A stretch of 50,263 nucleotides of DNA, taken from Rhodobacteraceae bacterium WD3A24. GTDB taxonomy: Bacteria; Pseudomonadota; Alphaproteobacteria; Rhodobacterales; Rhodobacteraceae. The translations under genes and the position numbers were made by a program. The notes under the pieces were generated by a model, which saw only the letters and a list, made by a program, of their open reading frames with translations, had not been told where the DNA came from and ran no database searches. This document shows positions 41,909-50,263 of this stretch, piece by piece (positions within the stretch are counted from its first letter, which is position 1; each line of letters begins with the position of its first letter). The DNA lies in the NCBI GenBank assembly GCA_002967695.1, contig PUHN01000023.1:1-50263 (forward strand), given 5' to 3'.

Positions 41909-43222
41909 GTGAGACTGACCCGAAGCGCCGGACTGGTGGCCCTTGCGGCCGTGATGCTCGCCGGCTGCGAGCGCGAACGCATCCTCGAAGGCGAACGCTT
42001 CGACACCCGTGCCGTCGTCGAGGGGCCGCGCAGCGACGCGCCGGAAAACCGCAGCGCCCCGCTTTCGCTGCCGCCCGCCGAGGATGTCGCCGACTGGCCG
42101 CAGCGGCTGGGCCGCCCCGGCGACCGCGTGACCCATGCCGCCCTCGCCGCCGCGCCCACGCATCGGTGGAGCGCCGAGATCGGCGCCGGCGAGGACCGCC
42201 GCCACCGCATCACCGCCGACCCGGTGGCCGCCGGCGGGCGCATATTCACCCTCGACAGCCGCGCGACGGTCACGGCGACCTCGGCCTCGGGCGAGACGCT
42301 CTGGCAGCGCGATCTGACCCCCTCCTATGCCGGGCGCGACGACGCCTCGGGCGGCGGGCTGGCGCATGGCGAGGGGCGGCTTTTCGTGGCCTCGGCCTTC
42401 GGCCGTCTCGTCGCGCTCGACCCGGCGACGGGCGATCAGCTCTGGGCGCAGCGATTCGACGCGCCATTGACGGCGCCGCCGCTGGTCGCCGGCGGGCGGG
42501 TCTTCGTGGTCGATTCCGGCGGCACGGCCTGGTCGATCGACACCCGGAACGGACGGGTCGACTGGCAGCTTTCCGCCACCGAGGGCACCGACAGGCTGGT
42601 CGGCGGGGCGAGCCCCGCGCTGGCGGGGCGGCTGGTCGTGCTGCCCTTCCCCTCGGGCGAGGTGCGCGCGGTGCTGCGCGACAGCGGCCGCCGGATCTGG
42701 GCGGCGCATGTGCGCGGTCGCCGGCTGGGGCGTGGCTATTCCCACACCACCGACATCACCGCCGATCCGCTCATGGCCGGCGGGCGCGTCCATATCGCCA
42801 ATCAGGGGGGCGAGCTCCTCGCGCTCGACCCTGACGGGGGCGAGACGATATGGACGGCCGACGAGGGCGCGCCCGGCCCGGTCTGGGAGGCCGCCGGGGC
42901 GCTGTTCTTCGTCACCGACGAGAACCGGCTGGTCCGGCTCGACGCCGCGACGGGCGCGCGGGTCTGGTCGGTCGAATTGCCCAATTTCACCGATGACGAT
43001 TTCGACGACCGCGCCGAGATATTCGTGCATCACGGTCCGGTTCTGGCCGGCGGCCGGCTGATCCTGATCTCGAGCGACGGGCGCATCCGCAGCTTCGACC
43101 CCGAATCGGGCGCGATGCTTTCCGAGCGCAATCTGCCCGCCGCAGCGGCCACCCGGCCGATCATTGTGGACGGCACGCTGTATTTCGTCTCGACCGACGG
43201 GCGGCTGCACGCTTTCCGCTGA
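41909..43222 (+). CDS. bamB: Outer-membrane assembly lipoprotein BamB-like (PQQ beta-propeller)
   Basis: Lipoprotein of the outer-membrane protein assembly machine, 437 residues, GTG start with GAGGGGA upstream. The signal peptide ends in a lipobox (MLAGC, C20). The mature part is an eight-bladed PQQ-like propeller: repeated blade signatures such as GRIFTLDSRATVTA, GRLVALDPATGDQLWAQRF, GGELLALDPDGGETIW and NRLVRLDAATGARVW. The neighbours yfgM-like and der support the assignment over other PQQ-repeat proteins. Confidence 0.87.
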   Translation: MRLTRSAGLVALAAVMLAGCERERILEGERFDTRAVVEGPRSDAPENRSAPLSLPPAEDVADWPQRLGRPGDRVTHAALAAAPTHRWSAEIGAGEDRRHRITADPVAAGGRIFTLDSRATVTATSASGETLWQRDLTPSYAGRDDASGGGLAHGEGRLFVASAFGRLVALDPATGDQLWAQRFDAPLTAPPLVAGGRVFVVDSGGTAWSIDTRNGRVDWQLSATEGTDRLVGGASPALAGRLVVLPFPSGEVRAVLRDSGRRIWAAHVRGRRLGRGYSHTTDITADPLMAGGRVHIANQGGELLALDPDGGETIWTADEGAPGPVWEAAGALFFVTDENRLVRLDAATGARVWSVELPNFTDDDFDDRAEIFVHHGPVLAGGRLILISSDGRIRSFDPESGAMLSERNLPAAAATRPIIVDGTLYFVSTDGRLHAFR

Positions 43223-43282
43223 CGCCGCGATGCGCTAGGGGTCCGCGTTGCGCGCCGCTGCGGCGCGGGTCTGGAGAGTGCA

Positions 43283-44779
43283 ATGAGCTTTACCCTTGCC
43301 ATCGTCGGGCGGCCCAATGTGGGCAAGTCGACGCTGTTCAACCGGCTCGTGGGCCGGCGGTTGGCGCTGGTCGACGATCAGCCCGGCGTCACCCGCGACC
43401 TGCGCGAGGGGATCGCGCGGCTGGGCGATCTGCGCTTTGGCGTGATCGATACCGCCGGGCTGGAGGAAGCCAGCGACGAAAGCCTGCAGGGGCGCATGCG
43501 CCGGCTGACCGAGCGCGCCGTCGACGCCGCCGATGTGTGCCTGTTTCTCATCGACGGGCGCACGGGCGTCACCCCGGCCGACGAGGTCTTCGCCGACATC
43601 CTGCGCAAGCGCGCCGCGCATGTGATCGTGGGGGTCAACAAGGCCGAGGGCCGCGCCGGCGATGCCGGCGCTTTCGAGGCCTACGGGCTGGGTCTGGGCG
43701 AGCCGGTGCGCCTGTCGGCCGAGCATGGGGAGGGGCTCGACGATCTGCTCGACGCGATACGCCCGCTGGCGGAAGGATTCGAGGCCCGCGCCGAGGCCGA
43801 GGCGCCCGAGACGGACGTGGACGTCACCGACCCCGACGGCGCGGAGGGCACCGACGCGGCGCCGGTGGCCGCGCGCGACCACACCCCGACGCCCGACAAG
43901 CCGCTGCAGGTCGCGGTGATCGGCCGGCCCAACGCGGGCAAATCGACCCTGGTCAACCGGATCATCGGCGAGGACCGCCTGCTGACCGGCCCCGAGGCGG
44001 GCATCACCCGCGACGCGATTTCGGTGACCACCGAATGGGGCGGCACCCCGATGCGGATTTTCGACACGGCGGGCATGCGCAGACGCGCGCGCGTGAGCGA
44101 CAAGGTCGAGAAACTCTCGGTCGCCGACGGCCTGCGCGCGGTGCGCTTCGCCGAGGTGGTGGTGCTGCTGGTCGATGCCGCCGCGCCCTTCGAGAGCCAG
44201 GATCTGCGCATCGCCGATATCGCCGCCAGCGAGGGCCGCGCCGTGGTGCTGGCCGTCAACAAGTGGGATCTCGAGGAGGACAGACAGGCCAAGCTGCGCA
44301 AGCTTCGCGAGAGCTTCGAGCGGCTTCTGCCGCAGCTCAAGGGGGCGCCGCTGGTCACCGTCTCCGCTCTCACCGGGCGCGGACTCGACCGGCTGCGCGA
44401 GGCGATCCTGTCGGCCCATCGCGTGTGGAACAGCCGCGTGCCCACGGCCAAGCTCAACCAGTGGCTGGCCGAGGCGCTGGCCGCCCATCCCCCGCCCGCG
44501 CCGGGCGGCCGGCGGATCAAGCTGCGCTACATCACCCAGGTCAAGACGCGCCCGCCGGGATTCGTGGTGATGTGCTCGCACCCCGAGAAGCTGGGCGATG
44601 CCTATTCCCGCTATCTGATCAACGGCCTGCGGCAGGCCTTCGACATGCCCGGCACGCCCATCCGGCTGCATCTGCGGTCGCAGTCGGACAAGAACCCCTA
44701 CAAGGGACGCCGGAAGGCCGGCCCCTCGAAGCTGCGCAAGCATCTGGGCGGGGCAGGCGGGCGCGCGCGCCAGTCGTGA
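43283..44779 (+). CDS. der: Ribosome-associated GTPase Der (EngA)
   Basis: Essential double-GTPase for 50S subunit assembly, 498 residues. First G domain: G1 GRPNVGKST (8-16), G3 DTAGLEEA, G4 NKAEG. An acidic linker (about 165-205) leads to the second G domain: G1 GRPNAGKST (about 213-221), [20 protein letters not shown]-terminal KH-like domain ends in a basic tail. In the first domain G4 is N-K-A-E instead of the common N-K-x-D, a variant I believe is frequent in alphaproteobacterial Der. Confidence 0.95.
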   Translation: MSFTLAIVGRPNVGKSTLFNRLVGRRLALVDDQPGVTRDLREGIARLGDLRFGVIDTAGLEEASDESLQGRMRRLTERAVDAADVCLFLIDGRTGVTPADEVFADILRKRAAHVIVGVNKAEGRAGDAGAFEAYGLGLGEPVRLSAEHGEGLDDLLDAIRPLAEGFEARAEAEAPETDVDVTDPDGAEGTDAAPVAARDHTPTPDKPLQVAVIGRPNAGKSTLVNRIIGEDRLLTGPEAGITRDAISVTTEWGGTPMRIFDTAGMRRRARVSDKVEKLSVADGLRAVRFAEVVVLLVDAAAPFESQDLRIADIAASEGRAVVLAVNKWDLEEDRQAKLRKLRESFERLLPQLKGAPLVTVSALTGRGLDRLREAILSAHRVWNSRVPTAKLNQWLAEALAAHPPPAPGGRRIKLRYITQVKTRPPGFVVMCSHPEKLGDAYSRYLINGLRQAFDMPGTPIRLHLRSQSDKNPYKGRRKAGPSKLRKHLGGAGGRARQS

Positions 44780-44825
44780 CCCCTTGGCACGGGGGGCGGA
44801 TTCGCGCCGCGCGGCGGGCGCGGGA

Positions 44826-44844
44826 GGGGGGCTTTCAGCCCCCC
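44826..44844. terminator. Stem-loop between convergent der and hydrolase genes
   Basis: GGGGGGCT-TTC-AGCCCCCC forms an eight-bp perfect stem with a three-base loop, 46 bases after the der stop and 81 before the hydrolase stop. There is no T-run on either side, so efficiency is uncertain. It could serve both convergent transcripts. Confidence 0.5.
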
Positions 44845-44925
44845 GCCGCCCTGACCGGGCGACTCCCCCCGAGGATATTTGGACGAAGGTGAAGTCGGGC
44901 CGGGCGACAAGCGGCGGGCGGGGCG

Positions 44926-46170
44926 TCAGCCGGCCCGCGCCTGCGGCGCCGGATCGGCCACCTCTTCGGTGTCGACCTCGGCGCGCGATTCCAGCGTCCG
45001 GTGCACGGGGCAGCGATCGGCGATCTCGATCAGGCGGGCGCGCTGGTCGTCGTCGAGCGCGCCCTCGAGCAGGATCGCGCGGTGGAAACGGTCGACCCTG
45101 GCGCCCTTTTCGCAGTCCTCGCAGTCCTGGGCATGGACCTTGTCGTGGCTGACATCGACGCGGACGTGATCGAGAGGCCATTTCTTGCGCCGGGCATACA
45201 TGCGGATGGTCATCGAGGTGCAGGCCCCCAGCGCCGCGGCGAGAAGGCCGTAGGGGCTGTGCCCGCGATCGGTGCCGCCGGCCTTTTCGGGCTCGTCGGC
45301 GAGGATGTGATGGGCGCCGGTCGAGATGTCCTGAAGAAAGCCGGCCGGGTCGGCCTCGCTGACGCGGGTCACGCCCTCGGGGGTGGTGGCGGCGGCGGCG
45401 GGGTGGTCGAGCTCGATATAGCGCTCGGCCCAGGCGGCGATGACCGAGGCGGCGTATTCGGCGTCACTGGCGTTGCTGACGAGGTGATCGGCCGAGTCGA
45501 GGCTCACGAAGCTCTTGGGATGGCGGGCGGCGGTGAAGATGCGCGTGGCGTTGTCGATGCCCACGACGGTGTCGCGGGGCGCGTGCATGATCAGCAGTGC
45601 GCGGCGCATGTCCGTGATGGCCGGGGCGAGTTCGGTCGCAGAGACGTCGCGGACGAAATCCTGCCCCACCCGGATGGGCCGGCCGCCCAGATTGACCTCG
45701 GCGGCGCCGTCGGCCTCGATGCGGTCGAGGGCGTCGCCGAAATTGTGGGTGACGTGGTCGGGGTCAAAGGGGGCGCCGATCGTGACGACGGCCCTGGCGC
45801 TGTCCATCTGCCGGGCGGCCTTGAGCACCGCCGCGCCGCCCAGCGAATGGCCGATGACGAGTTGCGGCGGCATCCCGCGTTCGGCGAGCGCGTCGGCGGC
45901 GGCTTCGAGATCGCCGACATTCGAGGTGAATGTGGTGTTGGCGAATTCGCCCCCGGAATGGCCCAGCCCGGTGAAATCGAATCTGAGCACGGCGATGCCG
46001 TGCGCGGCGAGCCGCGCCGCGATGCGCCGCGCGGCATGGATGTCCTTGCCGCAGGTGAAGCAATGCGCGAAAAGGGCGGTCGCCAGATGCGGCCCTGTCG
46101 GCATGTCGAGCCGGGCGGCAAGTTCCGTGCGGCCGTCATGGCCCGTGAAGGTGAGTTTTTCCGAAGCCAT
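44926..46170 (-). CDS. Bifunctional alpha/beta hydrolase - OsmC family protein
   Basis: 414-residue fusion. Residues about 1-255 are an alpha/beta hydrolase with the nucleophile elbow GHSLGG, an acid region in MHAPRDTVVGI and His in DSADHLVS. Residues about 270-414 are an OsmC/Ohr-like domain with its two cysteines in LGACTSMTIRMYARRK and DRCPVHRTLES, which could reduce organic hydroperoxides. The fusion is known as a conserved architecture in bacteria. The ATG at 46170 follows GGAGGGA closely. Substrate unknown. Confidence 0.87.
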   Translation of the reverse strand: MASEKLTFTGHDGRTELAARLDMPTGPHLATALFAHCFTCGKDIHAARRIAARLAAHGIAVLRFDFTGLGHSGGEFANTTFTSNVGDLEAAADALAERGMPPQLVIGHSLGGAAVLKAARQMDSARAVVTIGAPFDPDHVTHNFGDALDRIEADGAAEVNLGGRPIRVGQDFVRDVSATELAPAITDMRRALLIMHAPRDTVVGIDNATRIFTAARHPKSFVSLDSADHLVSNASDAEYAASVIAAWAERYIELDHPAAAATTPEGVTRVSEADPAGFLQDISTGAHHILADEPEKAGGTDRGHSPYGLLAAALGACTSMTIRMYARRKKWPLDHVRVDVSHDKVHAQDCEDCEKGARVDRFHRAILLEGALDDDQRARLIEIADRCPVHRTLESRAEVDTEEVADPAPQARAG

Positions 46171-46283
46171 TGGTCCCTCCTGATCCTCGCGGGCGAAGGT
46201 GGCCGGGGCACGCGGCGGTTGCAAGGGCGCGCGGGCGCGTTCACGCGCTGGTGACCGGGCGCGATCCGGGCCGGCGCGGGCGA

Positions 46284-47228
46284 TCAGGCGAAGGAGATCA
46301 CGTCGATCCCGAGAAAGAGCTGGAGCATGCCCGCCGCCGTCGCGGTGACGGCGGTTATGCGGCCGGTGACCTTGAAGTTTTCGCGGCCGAGGAGGTTGTA
46401 GGTCATCACCGCCGCGCCCACGGGCAGGGAGACCATCATCAGCGAGGCGGAGAGGCCGTAGATGGTCAGCCGCTCGCCCAGCGGCAGATCGGGGCGCTTG
46501 CCCGTCTGCGACGGTTCTTCGGTCTCGGGGTAGAGTGCCTCGCGCACGCGTTCCATCCCCACGGTGTTGGGCGCGGGGATTTGGGGCAGATCGTTGGCCG
46601 GCTGGACGCTCACCGGGCCGGGATGGACCGGCACGGGCGCGGCGCTCTCGCGCGCGCCGTCGCCGGCGGGTCGCTCGTGGCGGCGGCCGGCCGCGACGCT
46701 GATGGGCACGGCGTCTTCGCCGCGTGCGGCGGAGAGTTCGGCGAAGGTGGCCGCCTCGAACTCGCGGGCGGTGAAGACGGTGTCGGAGTATCCCCACAGC
46801 ACCAGCTTGGGCCGATGCAGCATCAGCACCTTGTCGGCGATGATGCGGCACATCTCCAGCGCCTCCTCGTCGGGCTCGGTGGCGTATTCGAGGCCCGCGG
46901 CGGGGCTGACCGAGAGGATGAAGGCGCTCTGATGGTTGCGCAGAAGGTGGCGCACCCGTCCGGTGGACAGCGCCGCCTCGGGCGTGTCGGGGCGGATGCA
47001 GTCCTGGTATTCGTTGGGCGCGAGCGGCGCATCGCAGTAGGCGGCGATGATCTGGTGATCCTTGGCGTCGAGCACGACGAACTGATGCTCGATCAGCCGG
47101 ACTTCGGTGACGGGATAGCCCGCGTCACGCAACGCCTTGATCAATTGCTGCATGATCCCCGTGAAGTCGAACTTCTGCCGCGCGGGGTAGAGAAGCGTCG
47201 TGACAGCGCATGACGTCGTGGTGCTCAT
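46284..47228 (-). CDS. Unrecognised protein with two C-terminal membrane helices
   Basis: 314 residues from the ATG at 47228 (an upstream in-frame extension to 47324 lacks conservation signs). I do not recognise the family. The N-terminal 165 residues look like a folded soluble domain (YPARQKFDFTGIMQQLIKAL, VVLDAKDHQIIAAYCDAP, LHRPKLVLWGYSDTVF). A proline-rich, disordered-looking linker follows (about 175-255). Two hydrophobic helices end the protein (LTIYGLSASLMMVSLPVGAA and ITAVTATAAGMLQLFLGIDV). It is transcribed convergently with nothing and lies downstream of glnA beyond a strong terminator, so it is probably its own unit. Confidence 0.6.
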   Translation of the reverse strand: MSTTTSCAVTTLLYPARQKFDFTGIMQQLIKALRDAGYPVTEVRLIEHQFVVLDAKDHQIIAAYCDAPLAPNEYQDCIRPDTPEAALSTGRVRHLLRNHQSAFILSVSPAAGLEYATEPDEEALEMCRIIADKVLMLHRPKLVLWGYSDTVFTAREFEAATFAELSAARGEDAVPISVAAGRRHERPAGDGARESAAPVPVHPGPVSVQPANDLPQIPAPNTVGMERVREALYPETEEPSQTGKRPDLPLGERLTIYGLSASLMMVSLPVGAAVMTYNLLGRENFKVTGRITAVTATAAGMLQLFLGIDVISFA

Positions 47229-47399
47229 GGGTTTGCCTCGGTCCTTCTGGATTACGCGCCTGACTGCGGTAATGGCCAAGGATTGACCGAGGATCGTGGA
47301 CAGTTTTGGGGTGAATTGCGGCAATCATAAGAAAGTTTTAACGGCCCGGCCACAAATCGGCGCCCCCGCCGGGCGGGACGACGGGGCCGCAATGACAAG

Positions 47400-47424
47400 A
47401 GAGGCGCCCGCAGGGGGCGCCTCT
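47400..47424 (-). terminator. glnA terminator hairpin
   Basis: On the minus strand AGAGGCGCCC (47424-47415) pairs with GGGCGCCTCT (47409-47400), a ten-bp perfect stem with a five-base loop, 33 bases after the glnA stop. It is followed by CTTGTCATT, a weak T-rich tail. Confidence 0.7.
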
Positions 47425-47456
47425 TCTGCCTTTGCGGTCAGGTCCGTTCGCCGGGC

Positions 47457-48863
47457 TCAGCAGGAGTAGTAGAGCTCGAACTCGACGGGGTGGGGGGTGT
47501 GCTCGTAGGCGTAGACCTCTTCCCACTTGAGCGCGAGGTAGCCCTCGATCTGGTCGCGGGTGAACACGTCGCCGGCCAGCAGGAAGTCGTGGTCGTTTTC
47601 CAGCGAGTCCAGCGCCTCGCGCAGGCTGCCGCAGACCGTGGGGATGCCCTCCAGCTCTTCGGGCGGCAGGTCGTAGAGGTTCTTGTCCATCGCCGGGCCC
47701 GGGTCGATCTTGTTGCGAATGCCGTCCAGCCCGGCCATCAGCAGCGCGGCAAAGCACAGGTAGGGGTTTGCCGACGGGTCGGGGAAGCGGGCCTCGACAC
47801 GCTTGGCCTTGGGGCTTTCCGTCCACGGAATGCGCACGCAGCCCGAGCGGTTGCGCGCCGAATAGGCGCGCAGCACCGGCGCCTCGAAGCCGGGGATCAG
47901 CCGCTTGTAGCTGTTGGTCGAGGGGTTGGTGAAGGCGTTGAGCGTCTTGGCGTGCTTGAGCAGCCCGCCGATGAACCACAGCGCCTCCTGGCTGAGGTCG
48001 GCGTACTTGTCGCCGGCGAAGAGCGGCTTGCCGTCCTTCCAGATCGACATGTTCACATGCATGCCGGTGCCGTTGTCGCCCTTGAGCGGCTTGGGCATGA
48101 AGGTCGCCGTGCGGCCATAGGCGTCGGCGACGTTGTGGATGATGTACTTGTATTTCTGAAGGTCGTCGGCCTGCTTGGTCAGCGAGCCGAAGACCAGGCC
48201 CAGCTCGTGCTGGTTCGAGGCGACCTCGTGGTGGTGCTTGTCCACCTTCATGCCGATCTGCTTCATCGTCGAGAGCATCTCGTTGCGCAGATCCTGGCCG
48301 TGGTCGATCGGGTTGACGGGGAAATAGCCGCCCTTGACCCCGGCGCGGTGGCCGGTGTTGCCGGTCTCGTATTCGGTGTCGGTGTTCCAGGCGCCGTCGA
48401 TGGCGTCGACCTCGTAGGAGACCTTGTTCATCTTGTTGGAGAAACGCACGTCGTCGAAGACGAAGAACTCCGCCTCGGGGCCCCAGAAGGAATCGTCGCC
48501 GATCCCGCTCGATTTCAGATAGGCCTCGGCCTTCTCGGCGGTGCCGCGCGGGTCGCGCTCATACGGCTCGCCGGTGTCGGGCTCGACCACCGAGCACTGC
48601 AGGCAAAGCGTCTTTTCGGCATAGAACGGGTCGATATAGCCGCTGTCGAGGTCGGGCATCATCTTCATGTCCGAGGCCTCGATCGACTTCCAGCCCTGGA
48701 TCGACGAGCCGTCGAACATGAAGCCTTCCTCGAGGAAGTCCTCGTCGACCTCGTCGGCAATGATCGTGACGTGCTGCATCTTCCCGCGCGGGTCGGTGAA
48801 GCGCATGTCGACGTATTCGACCTCTTCGTCCTTGATAAGGCCGAGAACCTTTTCCTTGCTCAT
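47457..48863 (-). CDS. glnA: Glutamine synthetase type I
   Basis: Makes glutamine from glutamate, ammonia and ATP; 468 residues, as expected for GSI. Visible signatures are [40 protein letters not shown] (metal-site glutamates), [15 protein letters not shown], and the adenylylation tyrosine loop [11 protein letters not shown] near residue 398, indicating control by GlnE. It lies 53 bases after glnB and is probably co-transcribed with it, tying the cell's nitrogen status to the upstream PII gene. Confidence 0.97.
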   Translation of the reverse strand: MSKEKVLGLIKDEEVEYVDMRFTDPRGKMQHVTIIADEVDEDFLEEGFMFDGSSIQGWKSIEASDMKMMPDLDSGYIDPFYAEKTLCLQCSVVEPDTGEPYERDPRGTAEKAEAYLKSSGIGDDSFWGPEAEFFVFDDVRFSNKMNKVSYEVDAIDGAWNTDTEYETGNTGHRAGVKGGYFPVNPIDHGQDLRNEMLSTMKQIGMKVDKHHHEVASNQHELGLVFGSLTKQADDLQKYKYIIHNVADAYGRTATFMPKPLKGDNGTGMHVNMSIWKDGKPLFAGDKYADLSQEALWFIGGLLKHAKTLNAFTNPSTNSYKRLIPGFEAPVLRAYSARNRSGCVRIPWTESPKAKRVEARFPDPSANPYLCFAALLMAGLDGIRNKIDPGPAMDKNLYDLPPEELEGIPTVCGSLREALDSLENDHDFLLAGDVFTRDQIEGYLALKWEEVYAYEHTPHPVEFELYYSC

Positions 48864-48916
48864 CTGTCAGTTTCCCTTGTGGTGTTCGTCGGGGGCGAGA
48901 GGGGGCGGCGTGCGCG

Positions 48917-50263
<1,347 letters not shown>

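Noticed and set aside
43283-44779. Der first G domain NKAE as a defect
   Set aside because: I believe that this variation of the G4 motif is usual for alphaproteobacterial Der, and all other motifs are intact.

Overview
The window reads as chromosome of a high-GC alphaproteobacterium, most likely Rhodobacteraceae. This is inferred from base composition, tightly overlapping operons, the order yfgM-like / bamB-like / der, a glnB-glnA pair, and phage relics of the type common in that family. No rRNA, complete tRNA or CRISPR array was found.

Layout. (1) 890-6862 (+): complete urea ABC importer urtABCDE, with a strong stem-loop between urtA and urtB; no urease genes are present. (2) 7219-12918 (-): a six-gene operon for a polyamine-type ABC importer (ATPase, Tat-exported binding protein, two permeases), an Asp/Glu/hydantoin racemase-family enzyme and a two-domain acetyltransferase. 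(3) 13100-14429 (+): a collapsed prophage, with terminase small and large subunit fragments joined directly to a lysis (spanin) cassette. (4) 15055-21799: a divergent catabolic unit. The minus arm carries a tripartite tricarboxylate (TctABC-type) transporter around an arylmalonate-decarboxylase-like gene. The plus arm carries an enolase-superfamily enzyme, an FMN-dependent 2-hydroxyacid oxidase and a MarR regulator. (5) 22360-34266: a second, larger divergent catabolic unit. Eight overlapping minus-strand genes encode a Rieske oxygenase system (reductase, alpha, beta), an acyl-CoA ligase, a thiolase-fold protein without thiolase residues, a DUF35 protein fused to a degenerate SDR domain, a metal-dependent cyclase/hydrolase and an SDR. 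The plus arm is a TRAP transporter plus a MarR regulator. Two near-identical 15-bp boxes in opposite orientation lie in the shared promoter region. (6) 34409-35772: an IS1111-type element of the IS110 family with 12-bp inverted repeats. (7) 36104-40959 (-): an RND efflux pump (adaptor and an enlarged permease). (8) 41185-44779 (+): YfgM-like protein, BamB-like lipoprotein and Der GTPase. (9) 44926-50263: an alpha/beta hydrolase-OsmC fusion, an unrecognised membrane protein, glnA, glnB and the start of the bifunctional NAD(P)HX repair enzyme.

The two catabolic units are the most interesting part. The first may give a physiological setting for an AMDase-like decarboxylase. The second looks like an uncharacterised pathway in which an imported acid is hydroxylated, turned into a CoA ester and probably cleaved by a retro-aldol step using a thiolase-fold/DUF35 pair. 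Substrates cannot be read from sequence alone.
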